NCBI GenBank assembly: GCA_011799875.1 | Contig: CM022297.1 | Location: forward strand, 76,760,488-76,824,487 | Length of the DNA stretch: 64,000 bases | Direction of reading: 5' to 3' | Source of the DNA: Thinopyrum elongatum | Taxonomy: Eukaryota > Streptophyta > Magnoliopsida > Poales > Poaceae | Shown: piece after piece, positions 45,186 through 55,900 of the stretch | How the letters are laid out: every line of letters begins with the position of its first letter | Position numbering within the stretch: the first letter of the stretch is position 1 | Made by a program: the position numbers and the translations under genes | Notes under the pieces: model-generated | What the model was told of the DNA's origin: nothing | Seen by the model: the letters and a program-made list of their open reading frames with translations, nothing else | Databases searched by the model: none

Positions 45186-45535
45186 TTCTTCTATATGTCA
45201 CGTTGTCTGTCAAAGTATTGAAGAAATCCATGGCTTCATCATTTGCCAGAAGTAACAGGCGTATGATGCTACGAAGCTCTTCAAAGTTGTTTTGGAACGG
45301 AGTTCCTGATAGAATAATTCGCCTTTTGGTACGAATTTCAGCAAAGGCCTTCCAAATAGCGATATTCGGAAGGCTCTTGCTGAACTTTGTACCAAAAAGT
45401 GAATTATTCTATCGGGAACTCCGTTCCAAAACAATTTTGAAGAGCTTCGTACCATTATACGCCTGTCATTTCCGGCTAATGATGAAGTCAAGGTTTTCTT
45501 GAATTCTTTGACACTAGACAATGTGACATATAGAA
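45186..45535. repeat. Zero-loop inverted repeat of a SNF2 gene fragment
   Basis: Two arms of about 175 bp (45186-45360 and 45361-45535) are inverted copies meeting at AAATAGC/GATATTC. By eye about 22 substitutions and one 3-bp gap separate them, roughly 87% identity. Translated outward from the centre, both arms encode the same SNF2-ATPase segment. The right arm (plus strand) reads IILSGTPFQNNFEELR, the left arm (minus strand) RRIILSGTPFQNNFEELR. SGTPFQNN is the helicase motif of SNF2 remodelers. The right arm has a TGA (45400-45402) where the left arm has Arg. The unit lies in the predicted leader of the CACTA second gene. It looks like captured host coding sequence. Confidence 0.85.
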
Positions 45536-45640
45536 GGGTAGATGAGATCAGGAAAAATATGGACCATTTTCTGCACATCCAGAATGGCGTCATTTTGTTA
45601 AATCCCTTGTCGGTCTGGACGTCGGACATTCATGAGAGAG
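45536..45640 (+). pseudogene. Downstream part of the captured SNF2 fragment
   Basis: The right-arm frame continues beyond the inverted repeat as VDEIRKNMDHFLHIQNG for about 30 more codons, then passes into the 30-bp repeats. The IRxxMxxFLH pattern resembles the stretch after the helicase motif in DRD1/CLASSY-like plant SNF2 proteins. No matching sequence is on the left side, so only the right copy extends further. It is a fragment, not a gene. Confidence 0.55.
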
Positions 45641-45650
45641 GCGGTCCGAC

Positions 45651-45760
45651 CCAAACCCTAGAAGCATTGTCGAGGCCACCCCAAACCCTAGAAGCGTTGC
45701 CGAGGCCACCCCAAACCCTAGAAGCGTTGTCGAGGCCACCCCAAACCGTAGAAGCGTCGA
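45651..45760. repeat. 30-bp tandem repeat, about 3.6 copies
   Basis: Units start at 45651, 45681, 45711 and 45741 and read CCAAACCCTAGAAGCGTTGT with CGAGGCCACC. Because the unit is a multiple of three the plus frame stays open, giving TLEALSRPPQ repeats. There are no spacers, so it is not a CRISPR array. Confidence 0.9.
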
Positions 45761-45843
45761 GCTAGCTAGGTCTACGTTTGCACTAATATATCCATCTGTC
45801 ATGTTTGTATATTAATTGCCATGTTGTAATATTTGCAGAAACT

Positions 45844-48800
45844 ATGGAGCACCGAGACATCGAAGCAGAACAGTTGTTGGGGGACATAATCCTCGGCGGA
45901 GGTGATGTCTTGTCGTTTCTTAACGACACCGATGGTCTAGAAGGAGAGGGTGAAGCAGGCTCCGGTGATCGAACAATGGAGGTGGAAGGACATGATTATG
46001 ATGGCTCCGGTGACGGAATGCCGGTGGAAGAAGGAGACCGTGATGACTGCTCCGGTGAGCGAACAGAGGAAGGAGATGTTGCAAAGTCCGGCGAGGTATA
46101 TATATTAATTAAGCCTGTGCTGACTAGCTAATTGATGTATTAATTGTTTTGGTATGTACACATATTAACTCTCTTCTTTCTTCTTTTCTAGCCCTCCGGA
46201 TCGAGCCAAACTTCGGTAACGAGATGAGGCCCGAAGAAAAGGTTGCGCCGGGATGAAAGGTTCACGATCACAGCAATCAAGGGCGATGGCCAACCGATTG
46301 AACCCAGCCGGACCAAGGAAGCATTTTCTGCTCAGTGCGGGGTTCTTGTTAGGGACATGATCCCGATCAACATCCACCAATGGAATAAGCCTAAGAGCGA
46401 AGACCCTCAAGTGTCTTTTGTCAACGATAGACAGAAAGATGATCTTTGGACCGCGCTGAAGGCAAATTTCACCCTACCGCCAGAGGAGGATCCGGATAAG
46501 CCAGTTATAGAGCCATTGGTCAAGGCTCATGCTCTTAAGAAGATGGCAGATCTATTCAGGAGGTGGAAGAATGAGTTGAAATCAACGTTTGTCGACAAAG
46601 GGAAGACTCCAGAATTCACCGGCCGATTTGAGAAGATAAGAGATCACTGGCCCGCAGTTGTGGCCCACAAGACATCGGAGAAGAGTAAGAAGATGTCAGC
46701 GACAAACAAGAAAAATGCTGCAAAGAAGGAGCATCACCATCGCACGGGGTCAGGTGGCTACCTGAAAGCCCGGCCGTTGTGGGACAAGGCTAAGAAGGAC
46801 CTTCTTGATAAAGGGGTCGAACCAGAGACATTGAACTGGCCAGACCGTTCAAGGACTTGGTTCTTCGGGGTTGGGGGAACCTTGGACCCTGAAACAGGGA
46901 AATGCCGTTGGACGAAGGAGCAACTTGAAATACCCGTCAAGAAGCTTCAGAAGTATATCGCCGCAGCGCAGCAAGGGACGTTCGTTCCCGACAGAGAGAA
47001 CGACGAGCTCACACAGGCCCTCGGGAATCCTGAGCACCCAGGACGAACACGAGGCACGGCAGGCTCTGTTGCGTGGAAGGTTGGGTTTCCCAGCGCAGGC
47101 GGTTACAAAACCCAGGAGAGGAGGAGGAAAGTGGAGCAGACCGAACTGCAAAAGCTGAATGCAAGGGTACGAGCGCTAGAGGAACAAGCACTACTAGTTC
47201 AGAGCCAACGACCTGCCGGAGCTACCCCACCATCTCAGCGGAGAAGCAGCGTGGCTTCCACCGAGCTCCTTCAGCAGCCTGACTTCACGGCTCCCAGCTA
47301 CCCCGTGGATGCTATCACGGAGGCTCAAGATTGCCACCTTATGACGCAATGGCAGCACCTCAAAGTCAAGGCGGCTGTCGGCTCTGTTGCACCTCCTCAA
47401 CCCGGCGCAACTTTTCACTGCCTTCCGATTCCACAAGGCTATGCTGTTGTGATGGTCGATGAAATAACGGAGGGATTTGAGGAGCTCAAGCTTGACCACC
47501 CTACCGGCGAAGGGGAGACTCAGCTGGGTCTTGCTCTGAAGACTCCATGTCTATGGCGGAAGGAGCTCATCAACCTTCCGAACTGGACGCCTCCTCCTCC
47601 TCCTCCGGCGAGTCAGGGCACTCCACCTCCTCTTCCGCCTCCTCCTCCGGCGAGTGATCAGGGCAGTCCGCCTCCTTCTCCGGCTACTCCGGCGCATGGC
47701 GGCACTCCGCCTCCTTCTCCGCCTCATCAGCAACAGTGGAAGACAGCCGCCGCCGCTCCGGCTGCTCCAGCGCGTCGTAGCACTCCGCCTCCTTCTCCGC
47801 CTCATAAGCAACGAAGGAAGACAGCCGCAGCCGCTCCGGCTGCTCCGGCGTCTAACAGTACAGCCAGAGGTGGGAGGCAATACAGATTCGGTCCGACTCT
47901 CACGCCTCTAGAGAAGTTACCATACGAGATGACCGAGGAGGAAAACGCGCAGATCTGTCAAGGCCAAGTGAGGGACTTTTTTGCAAAGAAAAATCCACCT
48001 CCGGAGGAGAAGATAAATCCGGTGAAATTGAAGCGCACTTTGGAGAACCTGAAGCGACCACCACCGCCTCCGCCGGATGACAACCATGTCCGCGCTCTTA
48101 AAAAGGCAGTGGAAGGAGCGCGCCGGTCGGGAACTACTTCAATTGACAAAAGGTTACAAGAACGAAGAAGTGGGAACAAAATTCCCCAGCTCGGCGAACA
48201 GGCAAACCAATCGTGCCCCCCGCTCAAGGTGTCTAGCGATATCGTCGCAAATCTGCCGGGGATGCTGCCCGGTACCAATCCTGGTGATTACCTGCCCGAC
48301 GATGCACATTTTGATACAATGAAGGTGGACGAACACAAATACCGGTACGGGAAGCCTCTTGTCAGACTTGGTGATCCTCCTCTAACAACGATGATGCGAA
48401 GATTCCATAAGTGGTACATGGACACCTGCAAGTCTGGGAATGATATTTTGACGCTGAGAGTTAAAGAGGAGCACGACCTCGTTGGAATTGATCTGTTGTC
48501 TGTTCCATTTGAGGAGTTCTTCCAATTTTTCAATCAAAAGGCCCTCGATAAAATAATCATCACTTGCTACTGTCTGTAAGTACTATACTTCTGTAATTAA
48601 GTCTCTATATATAGCTCAGCTCTTTCATTGCATGTATATATAATTATCCTCACTATATTATGCAGATTGAAGATCGTCGAATGCAGAAATGCACAAATAT
48701 ATGATATTGGGTTCATTAACACAAATCTCATAGATGAATGGACGGTTAAATATAATGCGAAAGAAACCGAGGCCAACTTGCTACAATCGTTGCTTAAAAA

Positions 48801-49634
48801 TCAAAACAAAGATAAAATACTCTTTCCTTACAACTTCAAGTGAGTGTTACTGTCTTCTGCATATTCGGTTTCCCTTATTACTCGAGGTTATAGTAATGTA
48901 ATTGATGAGTTATGCATGCGTGCGCAGCTTCCACTTTATTCTCCTAGAGATTAAGCTTGAGCAGGGACTAGTAACCGTCTTAGACTCAAGACGAAAAGAT
49001 CCCAAGGAGTATGCGGCCATGATTGAAATGCTCCAGAAGTAAGTTCAATCGATCATTATCGCACCATATCGGCAACTTTGTTCATTTCTTGATATCAAGT
49101 AATTATTTTCTTTGTCTCGCAGGGTTTGGAAAGTGTTCACCACAGAAGCTCCAGGATTGCTGGGGGAGCTGCGATGTACACACCCGAAAGTAAGTACTAC
49201 TAGCTAGTTCCGCACATCTCCCATTGATTCTAGCTAGTTTCATCAATACCATTTATTATGCTTGATTATCAGTTTGATTGACCTCTATTTCTCATAAAGT
49301 GGTTGTGGTAGGAAGGCGGGAATAATTTTTGTGGATACTACGTTTGCGAGTACATCTACAACGCGACGACCTCTAAACGGGGCTACTCTGAAAAACAATA
49401 TGAAGTGCGTAAGCAATAATATTCACAATTTTATTTTATTACCATCATCTGTGTTGAGTTTCATTCATATATATGTATTGACCCCCTTCTTCAAATTAGA
49501 TTTGGCAGATGCGGGATGAACTCCTATCACAAGATCGCATAAAAGCAATTCAAGAGGAATTGGCGGGATTCTTTCTTGACCACGTCATCAATCCAGCCAG
49601 AGAATACCATGTGAAACTTAACATCAGATGTTAG
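45844..49634 (+). pseudogene. CACTA second gene with Ulp1-type (C48) protease domain
   Basis: Seven exons with GT-AG introns: 45844-46095, 46192-48575, 48666-48839, 48928-49038, 49123-49189, 49312-49404 and 49509-49634. The sum is 3207 nt in one frame (1068 codons plus stop). The N-terminus is acidic with DGSGD-like repeats, followed by a conserved region (RDERFTITAIKGDGQPIEP; WKNELKSTFVDKGKTPEF), a coiled coil (LQKLNARVRALEEQ) and a long Pro-rich stretch. The C-terminal exons form a Ulp1/SENP-like cysteine protease: His in FHFILLEI (48932-48934), Asp in TVLDS (48983-48985) and Cys in NNFCGYYVCEY (49330-49332). An in-frame TGA at 46225-46227, shortly into exon 2, breaks the protein. Ulp1 domains are known in plant transposons, and the role is unclear. 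Confidence 0.85.
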
Positions 49635-49998
49635 GGATTGTAAGAGATCTTATATTGTATATATGTAGCTAGTAGCGTCGGATAGATATACGAAAACTTG
49701 TTGTTCGGCCAATCTCTCGGAGAAGGAGGAGGTCGATCACTTCTCTCTGTATATGTTCATGACGATCTTGTGTACTTAATGGTTTCCTTCATTTGCTTAC
49801 TAGCTAGCGTGTCGAGTCCTCTCTATACGTATAGTACGTAACGTCGACCAAGCACGGAGATAAGAGAGGACACTTCTCCCTATTAGTTAGCTAACACAAT
49901 ATATGAAACCCCTAAATTAACCCTATAAAACCCCCAACCCCCCACCCCTTTAAAAAAAAACAAAAACCCCAACTCCTGAGCTGCTGACGTGTGGATGC
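49635..49998. other. CACTA 3' spacer
   Basis: 3' untranslated region of the protease gene and transition to the 3' subterminal array. No gene. Includes a C-rich then A-rich stretch at 49925-49970. Confidence 0.5.
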
Positions 49999-50190
49999 TC
50001 TTTGGTCCCGGTTGGTGTTACCAACCGGGACTAAAGGCCCTCCTGCCTGGGCTCGCCGCAACGGCCATGTGGAGCCCCATCTGTCCCGGTTCGTAGGCGA
50101 ACCGGGACTAAAGGTATTGGGCTTTAGTCCCGACCCTTTAGTCCCGGTTCCAGAACCGGGACAAATGGGCCTCTGGAACCGGGACAAATG
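49999..50190. repeat. 3' subterminal repeat array of the CACTA
   Basis: Direct and inverted copies of GTCCCGGTT, including a foldback pair (GGTCCCGGTTGGTG and CACCAACCGGGAC-like), as at the left end. Confidence 0.85.
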
Positions 50191-50208
50191 GGCATTTTTC
50201 TACTGGCG

Positions 50209-50387
50209 ACGGCATCTTCGACCAAGGATTTGATTTTCAAGGTGAAAATGTTGAGCCCCTGCACCAAGAACCGGTCACGTTTGAATAATTTGCCCAATTT
50301 CATCGTGAAATGCGTGATTGGCACACTCATTTGGATCTTCAAAATGACCTGGTTGAACACATGTGAAATCACATTGGCAACCAATAG
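50209..50387 (+). pseudogene. PIF/Harbinger transposase, C-terminal fragment
   Basis: Directly after the CACTA end the frame reads GIFDQGFDFQGENVEP and later HLDLQNDLVEHM, the usual C-terminus of plant Harbinger transposases. It contains in-frame stops at 50286-50288 and 50364-50366 before the terminal TAG at 50385-50387. The stops could be younger than the CACTA insertion, since this fragment has been without function since then. Confidence 0.85.
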
Positions 50388-50713
50388 ATGTATTGGTTAA
50401 ATATGTTCATTCAAGACAATTTCGATTTGGTTGTAAAACTATTTTATTAGAGACAATTTCGATTGGGTTGTAAAACTGTTTTTATTTGAGACAATTAATA
50501 TTTGGACGTGTAAACTAGTTTCGAACATTGAAATATGAATATATGGGCATTTTGGCCATGACAGATAGGATGGTTCCAAAAGATGCGTCCGCGCGTTGGG
50601 CGCACGGCCACCGCATCCTAGGAAAGGCTCGGACACGACCCCATTGCCCTACCCATGCGGACAGAATCCGGACTAAACGGACGTCCGTTTGGGGTCGTGC
50701 GCTGAAGTTGGCC

Positions 50714-50945
50714 TTAATTTATTGACCAACGTCACTATCTCTGGTAGTACCGTAGTAGTACTGGTTTTCAATTTCCATCCTTATGATGTGCTACATGTCA
50801 ACAACACCGAACCACGAATTCAAAAAAAAAAAAAAAAACCAACACCGAACCACATGAATGCGAAGCTCGCGGCGCGGGAGAGCTTTTCTCTGGGCCAAAA
50901 CTTTGGCCGGTAGGTTGGTGCATGAATGTCGGCTCACCAGCGGAG
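50714..50945. other. Short spacer between Harbinger element and LINE
   Basis: Non-coding. Contains AACACCGAACCAC twice, separated by a run of 17 A (50821-50837), which suggests a retroposed scrap or target-site duplication. Confidence 0.45.
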
Positions 50946-50960
50946 TTTTTTTTTTTTTTT

Positions 50961-52955
50961 ACAATCTCATGAAGTTTTTATTTAACTCGTCACAATGTTT
51001 ACAGGGACGAAAGTAAGGTCATCCGGATTGCCTAACCAAACATGGCGGCCAACCCGAATGATAGAGCATACTTCGCTAAATTGTGAGCCTCGATATTCGA
51101 GCTCCTAGACTCATGACTAAAAGAGCAACTATCAAAAAAACTAGAATGATCTAAGATTTCACGAATGATCGCGCCATAAGATGACACACTTCTTTGTTTG
51201 ATGTCATCGATGACAATCTTGCAATCCGAAGCTACATATATTCTTCTCTCATAGAGATCATCTGCCAAGGACAACGCTTCATGGACTGCAAGGGCTTCAA
51301 GTGTCGTTGGATTGGAAATTCCAACAAACGTGATCGTCGATGCTCCAATGTAGTTGCCCTGAATGTCCCTGCATACGTGATCGTCGAGGCTCCAATGTAG
51401 TTGCCCTGAATGTCCCTGCATACAGCCGCCACAGCTCCCACCAAGGCATTCCGGGATAGAGCTGCATCAACATTAATTTTACTCATGCTCTCCGGTGGTG
51501 CAATCCACCTGTCCATTCTAACCTGAGCACTCACGCCTCTTCCAGCTGATGGTTTTTGCAAAACCTGCAGGTCAGCTATAAAGGAATTGATGAAAGCATT
51601 TGTAGCATACGGAGTCTGATATATGTCCTCGTGGAGCACCTTTCTCCTAGAGCTCCATATCACCCAAAGGGTAACGCATAAGCGAGTGAAATCCACATGC
51701 GATAATAGCGATTGCATATTAAACAACCAGTCCTTGGCACTTGGGTTGACATCGATGCTCATGTGTCTGACCAGAGATTCAGGAGCTAAAGCCCACACAC
51801 TTCTCGACATTGCACAGTCAAGTAACGCGTGCCTCCATGAGTCGCCCATACCACACAGCGCACATGCCGGCGAATCAGCCATGTTTCTGTGATGGAGTAA
51901 CTCGTGCGTTGGGATCGACTCCCTTGCCAAGCGCCATAAGAAAACTAGGATTTTGTTTGGGACTTGGGTGCGCCAAAGCGAGGACCATCCATTAGTATCT
52001 GCCGCAGTATTTGATGTGCCACCGTTCACATACAGCCAGCTCTCTCTATTAAGTTTGGTATTCTGGATCATCCTGTAAGCTGAGCGTACACTAAAATTTC
52101 CCCGAGTCTCTTTGCACCATGCCCAGAAGTCTTCCACCCTCCTGGTACAAAGAGGAATGTGTAGTATTGCCTCCGCATCAATTGGTATGAAAATTGTCCG
52201 GATTAGATCCTCCCTCCATGACGAAGAAGTTTGGTCGATTAACTCACACACAAGCTTAGGCGGACCAGCGACAAGAGATGTGATAGGGCGTAAGATATCC
52301 CCCCTCGGAATCCAATTGTGCTCCCATATAAGTGTGCTCTTTCCTGTGCCTATTCTCCTAATAACACCTTGCTTCATAATATCTCTTCCATCAAGAATTG
52401 CACGCCAAATTTGTGACGGGTGAGATCAAAGTTCAGCTTGTAGTAGCCCACAATCTGGATAATAAACAGCTTTCATGATCCTTGAGCTCAGTGAATCTGG
52501 GCTATTCAGAAGCCTCCACGCTTGCCTGGCCAAAAGAGCCAAATTAAAAATTTCAAGATCACGAAAACCCAGGCCACCTAAATGTTTTGGTCTAGTCATG
52601 ACATCCCAAGACACTCATGTTGGCTTCCTCCGCCCTTGTTTGCTCCCCCACCAGAACTGCCGAATGATAGACGTGACACTCTCACACAATCCCCTGGGGA
52701 GTCTAAAACATGACATTGAGTACACTGCTATAGCCTGAGCGACAGATTTTATTAAAACTACTTTACCTGCAGATGATAACAGTTTCTCCATCCATCCTTT
52801 TACCTTTTCCCAAACACGATCTCTGAGATATCTGAATGTGCCATTTTTTGAGTGTCCCACATCAGTTGGCATGCCCAGATATCTGTCACTCAAAGATTCA
52901 TTCTGAACATTTAGGGTATTTTTAACGTTGTCACGCACCTACTAAGGGCAGCCTA
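50961..52955 (-). pseudogene. LINE pol, 3' portion (post-RT, zf-RVT, RNase H)
   Basis: Continues the LINE frame after the insertion (VRDNVKNTLNVQNESL). Two adjacent TAG codons follow the junction. Further breaks lie between 52440 and 52380 and at a 47-bp tandem duplication (51330-51423) inside the RNase H region. Ends near LAKYALSFGLAAMFG close to 51032. Confidence 0.85.
51330..51423. repeat. 47-bp tandem duplication in the LINE RNase H region
   Basis: Two neighbouring copies of a unit starting CGTGATCGTCGATGCTCC, with one or two differences. 47 is not a multiple of three, so the duplication itself shifts the frame. Confidence 0.85.
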
Positions 52956-55900
52956 TGTAACATCCCCAGGTTGCCTCACCCTAGTTAAGCTACTTAACTT
53001 GCCATGTCATCATGATCAATCTAAATAAATTGCAACTAGGAAATAATTCAACTCAATTCAAATTTAAAATGCAAGTCAAATAAAAATTTCCTCAAACAAC
53101 AAAACTAAAGTGTACATAATGTTGCAAATATTTCAGATGCAACTATAAAATTGTAATCCACGTTAATAAAATTAGTTGAGTAACTCTAACAACCTCAAAC
53201 AGTAACAAACAACCCTATTAAATGCCATATTCATTTTTGAGAAATTCAAATCAGTACTAAAAGTCCCCAAACTTTTTGTGGCACTGTCTAAATACACCAG
53301 GGAAATAATGGGACACTTCCCATATTTTTCCTAGGTGAATAGGATGCCCAAATAACCTCTTTTCTCTCTCTGTTTAATAAACAAAAGAAAATCAGAAAAT
53401 GAAAACGGAACAGAAAAACTTACCTGGCCTCTGGGCCGCGACAACAGTGGCAGGCCCAGCCCATCGTTCCTCTCCTCCCTTCTCTCTTCCTGCGTGTCGA
53501 CGCCGGAGCCGCCCCGATCGCTGGCGCCGCACGTGTCGTCCATCCGCCGTCGCGTGCGCGTGGATAAGGTCTCTCCCGAGCCGCTCTCGCCTCCCCTCGA
53601 ACCCTAGCCCTCTTAGTTCTTCCCCATCGGCTCCCCATCGATCTCCACCGCAACCGCCAGAAGCTGTCGCCATGGCCGAGCTCGCCGGCGTGGCCACAGA
53701 GCTCCCCCTGCCTTTCCGCTGAGCTCATTCGCTCCGCCGTCGTTTCCTGCGACGCCTGCATCCGCTGGGACAAGCCGGGAGCTAGTGTGTCGAGCGCCAC
53801 GACTGCATCTTCCTCCTCGGCTCCGGCGAGATCGACCGACGAATACGCCGCCTCTGCTGCTCCAAATCTGTCGCCGAGCCACCTTGAGCTCCTCTGGTGA
53901 GCTCCGTCGTCGATTCCCTCTCCGCCTAGCTCGATTTGTAGCCTTCTGCTGCTGCCGCCATGGGCGTCCGACCGCGCCGCCGCCTGCTATGTCGCCACCG
54001 TCGATCTGCTTAGCAACAACCGCGCCCGAGGCTGCAGTTGTGCTCCTGGAGACCCCAGGAGACCGTCGCACTCCTCGAATCGCCCGCTAACGCCCCGCAG
54101 CCGCGCGCCTGAGCAACGGCCGAGTTCCACCACCGCCGCGAGCTCGATTCCGGCAAGCCCAATCCACCTCAGTTCCACCCGCGTGCTCCAGTGGATGCGC
54201 TGCGACCCTAGGAACCCCTCGGGCCCGTCCGCGTGATAAGAGGACGCCGGAGCCGCGATTCCGGCGGGCCTCCGCTGCGTCTGTGGTCGCTGGCGTTCGC
54301 CCGCGCGCGCACGACCAGTTTGACCCGGCCTTGTCTCTCTGACAGTGGGCCCGGGTCGTTAACTAATAATTAGGCACTAATTTATTCTGCTAATAGCCAC
54401 TGACAACGGGTCCCACCGCAAATAACCCTTCAGTTAATACATGTGACGCTGACATGTGGGACCCATGTACTGTAGCACTTATTTAACTCTAATTAAGTCC
54501 CCGTGACACTGATAGTAGGGCTCCACCACTAATTAAACCCAATTAAATAGGTTAATTAACCTCTGTGTCAATGACACCTGGGCCCCACCATCACTGTTCA
54601 CTCTTTGACCTGGTCAATGTTGACTACTGAGTCAGCAGTTGACTGGCCCCACATGTCATTGACTGTGGCTGGCTGAGTCTGTGTAATAAAAGTATTTCAC
54701 TGTTATCATTCGAATTTAATAATTAATTAAACCCAGAAATTCCAGAAAATCATTTAAACTTAAAAATTAATAACTTTTAAACCGTAGCTCAGATCGAAAA
54801 AGTTTAAACATGAAAGTTGCTCAGAACGACGAGACGAGTCTGATCGTGCCGTCTGTTTCCTTGTCGGAACCTCCTACGTAGAAGAACTCGTAACCCCGAG
54901 CCCGAATCCGGTAGATGAATAGTGCACACACACCCGTTATTAAATCCCAGATTAATTCTAAAAATAACTAAAATGATTTAGAGGCATACTTAGGCAACCC
55001 TGCACTGCATCATAGCATCGCACGCACTGTGTTGTATCTGTTTGCATTATATTTACTTGTTTCTTCCCCCTCTTCTCTTTCGGTAGACCCCGACGTTGCC
55101 GTAGCTCCTGAGGCAGACGGCAGTCCGGAGTACGACTACGTCCCCGACGACCAGGCCCTTGCCGTCGAGCAGACAGGCAAGCACCCCCATTTTGAGCATT
55201 TCGATATCGCCCACTCTCTTCTCTCTTATGCTTGCATTAGAAGTTACTGCTGCTACTGTTGTCCTATACCTGCTGCATAGCCTGTTTTATTCTAGCCTAC
55301 TTTTGATACCTGCCTGTTCTACTAAACTGTTTAGTATAGGATGGGTAGAGCCTTATCAGAGACCCACTTGTCCCGACTACCCCGCTGGATAATCAGAAGA
55401 CCCGATTATCGGGATCGAAGATCAGACCCGGGCACCGCACGTCACTTCCCCCTATGTTGCTCGACACTACTGGGTTACTATCGAGTGCCGAGGGTGATAC
55501 CTCGACAGCACTTTAGATGATAACCTTGTAGGTTAGTTACTCGGTCGTGGTAAGCGAGGGTGATTCCTCCTACACCACCCCCGGTACCGACGCCGTCGTG
55601 CAACATCTCAAGTGTGGACCTCGAGGGTGATTCCTCCTTCGTTCAGCTTGATGATAACATCGAGCGGAATTCCATCGAGGGTGATTCCTCAGGGTTCCCT
55701 TCGGTGTCAGACGCACGGCTACTTTGGATATTATGACTTGACTTTGAACCATGATACTAAAGACGGGTCGGCCCTGAGGGGTACCCGCGCGAGCATGAAT
55801 GCGAAGTGATGTGGAGTCGGGTTGACCTGAGAGGTGCCCGCGAGATAACTACGAGGCGTGGCCGGGCATTCTTAGCCCTTGCCGCAAGTCCTCGAGACGG

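Larger units (their letters stand above)
38008..50208 (+). mobile_element. CACTA (En/Spm) transposon, about 12.2 kb
   Basis: The left end is CACTAGTAGAAAACAGGGC. The right end read on the other strand is CGCCAGTAGAAAAATGCCC, a CACTA end with its first bases altered. Flanking 3-mers ACA (38005-38007) and ACG (50209-50211) would be the target duplication with one change. Both subterminal regions (38030-38260 and 49999-50190) are packed with direct and inverted copies of GTCCCGGTT, the type of site bound by the element's own regulatory protein. Plus-strand genes in order: a small membrane protein (38667-39113), TNP2 transposase (39286-42589) and a seven-exon gene with a C-terminal Ulp1 protease (45844-49634). 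All three are broken by a frameshift or stop, so the element is probably non-autonomous today. Confidence 0.92.
36285..50713 (+). mobile_element. PIF/Harbinger transposon, split by a CACTA element
   Basis: The ends are inverted repeats: GGCCAGTTCCAGCGAGCGAA at 36285 and, read from the right on the other strand, GGCCAACTTCAGCGCACGAC. Perfect TTA duplications lie at 36282-36284 and 50714-50716. Without the CACTA (38008-50208) the element is about 2.2 kb, just enough for one transposase gene. I see no Myb/SANT-like second gene, which autonomous plant Harbingers usually carry, so this copy may always have depended on another element for it. Confidence 0.9.

Noticed and set aside
45651..45760. CRISPR-like array
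   Set aside because: The 30-bp units are directly adjacent without spacers, in a plant transposon.
53392..54178. GC-rich ORFs on both strands inside the 4.2-kb LTR-like insertion
   Set aside because: Overlapping frames on both strands, no domains; likely GC-driven.
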